From assembly GCA_964017065.1 (NCBI GenBank), contig OZ024789.1, forward strand, positions 11,913,669-11,977,668: DNA of 64,000 nucleotides, read 5' to 3'. This DNA comes from Haliclona indistincta. Its lineage: Eukaryota > Porifera > Demospongiae > Haplosclerida > Chalinidae. The position numbers were made by a program, and so were the translations under genes. This document shows, piece by piece, positions 63,635 through 64,000 of the stretch. Positions within the stretch are counted from its first letter, which is position 1; each line of letters begins with the position of its first letter. Below the pieces are notes generated by a model that ran no database searches, was not told where the DNA came from, and saw nothing but the letters and a program-made list of their open reading frames with translations.

Positions 63635-64000
63635 GAAAGCGGTTATGTGCAGGAACACATCTATTGCGGATTATTAGCGCGCCTCCGGATACTTTCAGTA
63701 GTCCGTTCACGTCGCGCAATGTGCACGTGAGCTCGCTAAAGAACAGCATGCACAAGTAAGTACAAGAACTGTATTATAGCTGCTTTCTAGCGTTATTCAC
63801 AAGTTCTCTGATCTTCTCAGCTAGATGATTGGCTGCGTAAGTTGGCTGAAGTAAAATGCCTTGCTGACGGACCGGTACAGCAGCCAGATGCTGTGTGTTG
63901 CTCCGGAGTACGGTGAGTGTCCCTAGCCCTGAGCATTGTCCGAGGCATTGTCCGAGTGGTGGTGTGTGTTGTTCAACGGGTGTGAGTGTTTGTTGTACTT
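63635..64000 (-). mobile_element. Second MULE copy, inverted, 3' end only
   Basis: This starts GAAAGCGGTTATGTGCAGGA, and the whole stretch is the reverse complement of about 26870-27235. Differences are few: a 4-base and a 3-base gap, a 12-base duplication near 63942 (GCATTGTCCGAG) and scattered substitutions. It is inserted in a satellite spacer. If complete, its left neighbour TATTTCTTAC should be repeated (about 9 bp) beyond the window. Confidence 0.93.
63774..64000 (-). CDS. C-terminal exon of a second MULE transposase (partial)
   Basis: On the minus strand this encodes the Gln/Pro/Thr-rich tail and the ending of the MULE transposase (AEKIRELVNNARKQL, stop complement at 63774-63776), like the last exon of the copy at 26735-27089. 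The 12-base duplication adds four residues without breaking the frame. The rest lies outside the window, so it cannot be said whether this copy is intact. Confidence 0.7.
   Translation of the reverse strand, partial: VQQTLTPVEQHTPPLGQCLGQCSGLGTLTVLRSNTQHLAAVPVRQQGILLQPTYAANHLAEKIRELVNNARKQL

Overview
The window is animal-type nuclear DNA. Genes have short GT-AG introns, the accessory proteins carry C2H2, SWIM and SAM domains, and most of the sequence is transposons and satellite DNA. No bacterial operon, rRNA, tRNA, CRISPR array or host housekeeping gene was recognised. The repeat repertoire (C2H2/MULE, piggyBac, a Helitron fragment, hAT MITEs and a short repeat ending in TGCCTCGGTGG/CCACCGAGGCA) would suit an early-branching metazoan such as a sponge. 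That assignment is my impression and is not proven by anything here.

Layout. 1-5460: a decayed transposon gene with a Cys-rich N-terminus, an RNase H/DDE-like middle and a C-terminal PIN/FEN-like segment. It is cut off by a repeat insertion at 5467. 5977-11312: a divergent gene pair of one transposon, with a SAM-domain protein on the minus strand and a C2H2 transposase on the plus strand. A 307-bp hAT MITE sits inside the last transposase exon. 11930-12750 is a worn second copy of the transposase 3' end. 13.3-13.7 kb holds a Helitron N-domain fragment. 13.7-20.4 kb has no gene; it contains several small tandem repeats, a TTAA-flanked 1.1-kb MITE (17627-18710) and a 45-bp minisatellite.

20448-27235 is a structurally complete Mutator-like element (MULE). 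It has about 60-bp imperfect terminal inverted repeats, a 9-bp target duplication (TTTTGGAAT) and a 12-exon transposase gene encoding C2H2 fingers, a MULE DDE core and a SWIM finger. The gene has at least two coding lesions, and its introns contain three further small elements.

27809-63634 is a 729/737-bp satellite array of about 44 units. Each unit is a roughly 591-bp piece that looks like a piggyBac-type MITE (TTAA-CCCTTTAA...TTAAAGGG-TTAA with a terminal hairpin) plus a 130-bp spacer. Two unit classes (A and B) and their hybrids are mixed in repeated blocks. The array is split at 36466/40166 by an apparently intact 3699-bp piggyBac element. That element has 15-bp TIRs, TTAA duplications, and a 3-exon gene for a 600-aa transposase with all three catalytic Asp. 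It sits exactly in the TTAA at the end of a satellite MITE core. The array ends at 63635 where a second, inverted MULE copy begins and runs off the window.

How the parts relate: almost everything is selfish DNA nested in selfish DNA. The best new hypotheses are that the satellite was born from a piggyBac-type MITE and later hit by a full piggyBac at a MITE end, and that the first gene joins a DDE-like core to a FEN-like nuclease segment.
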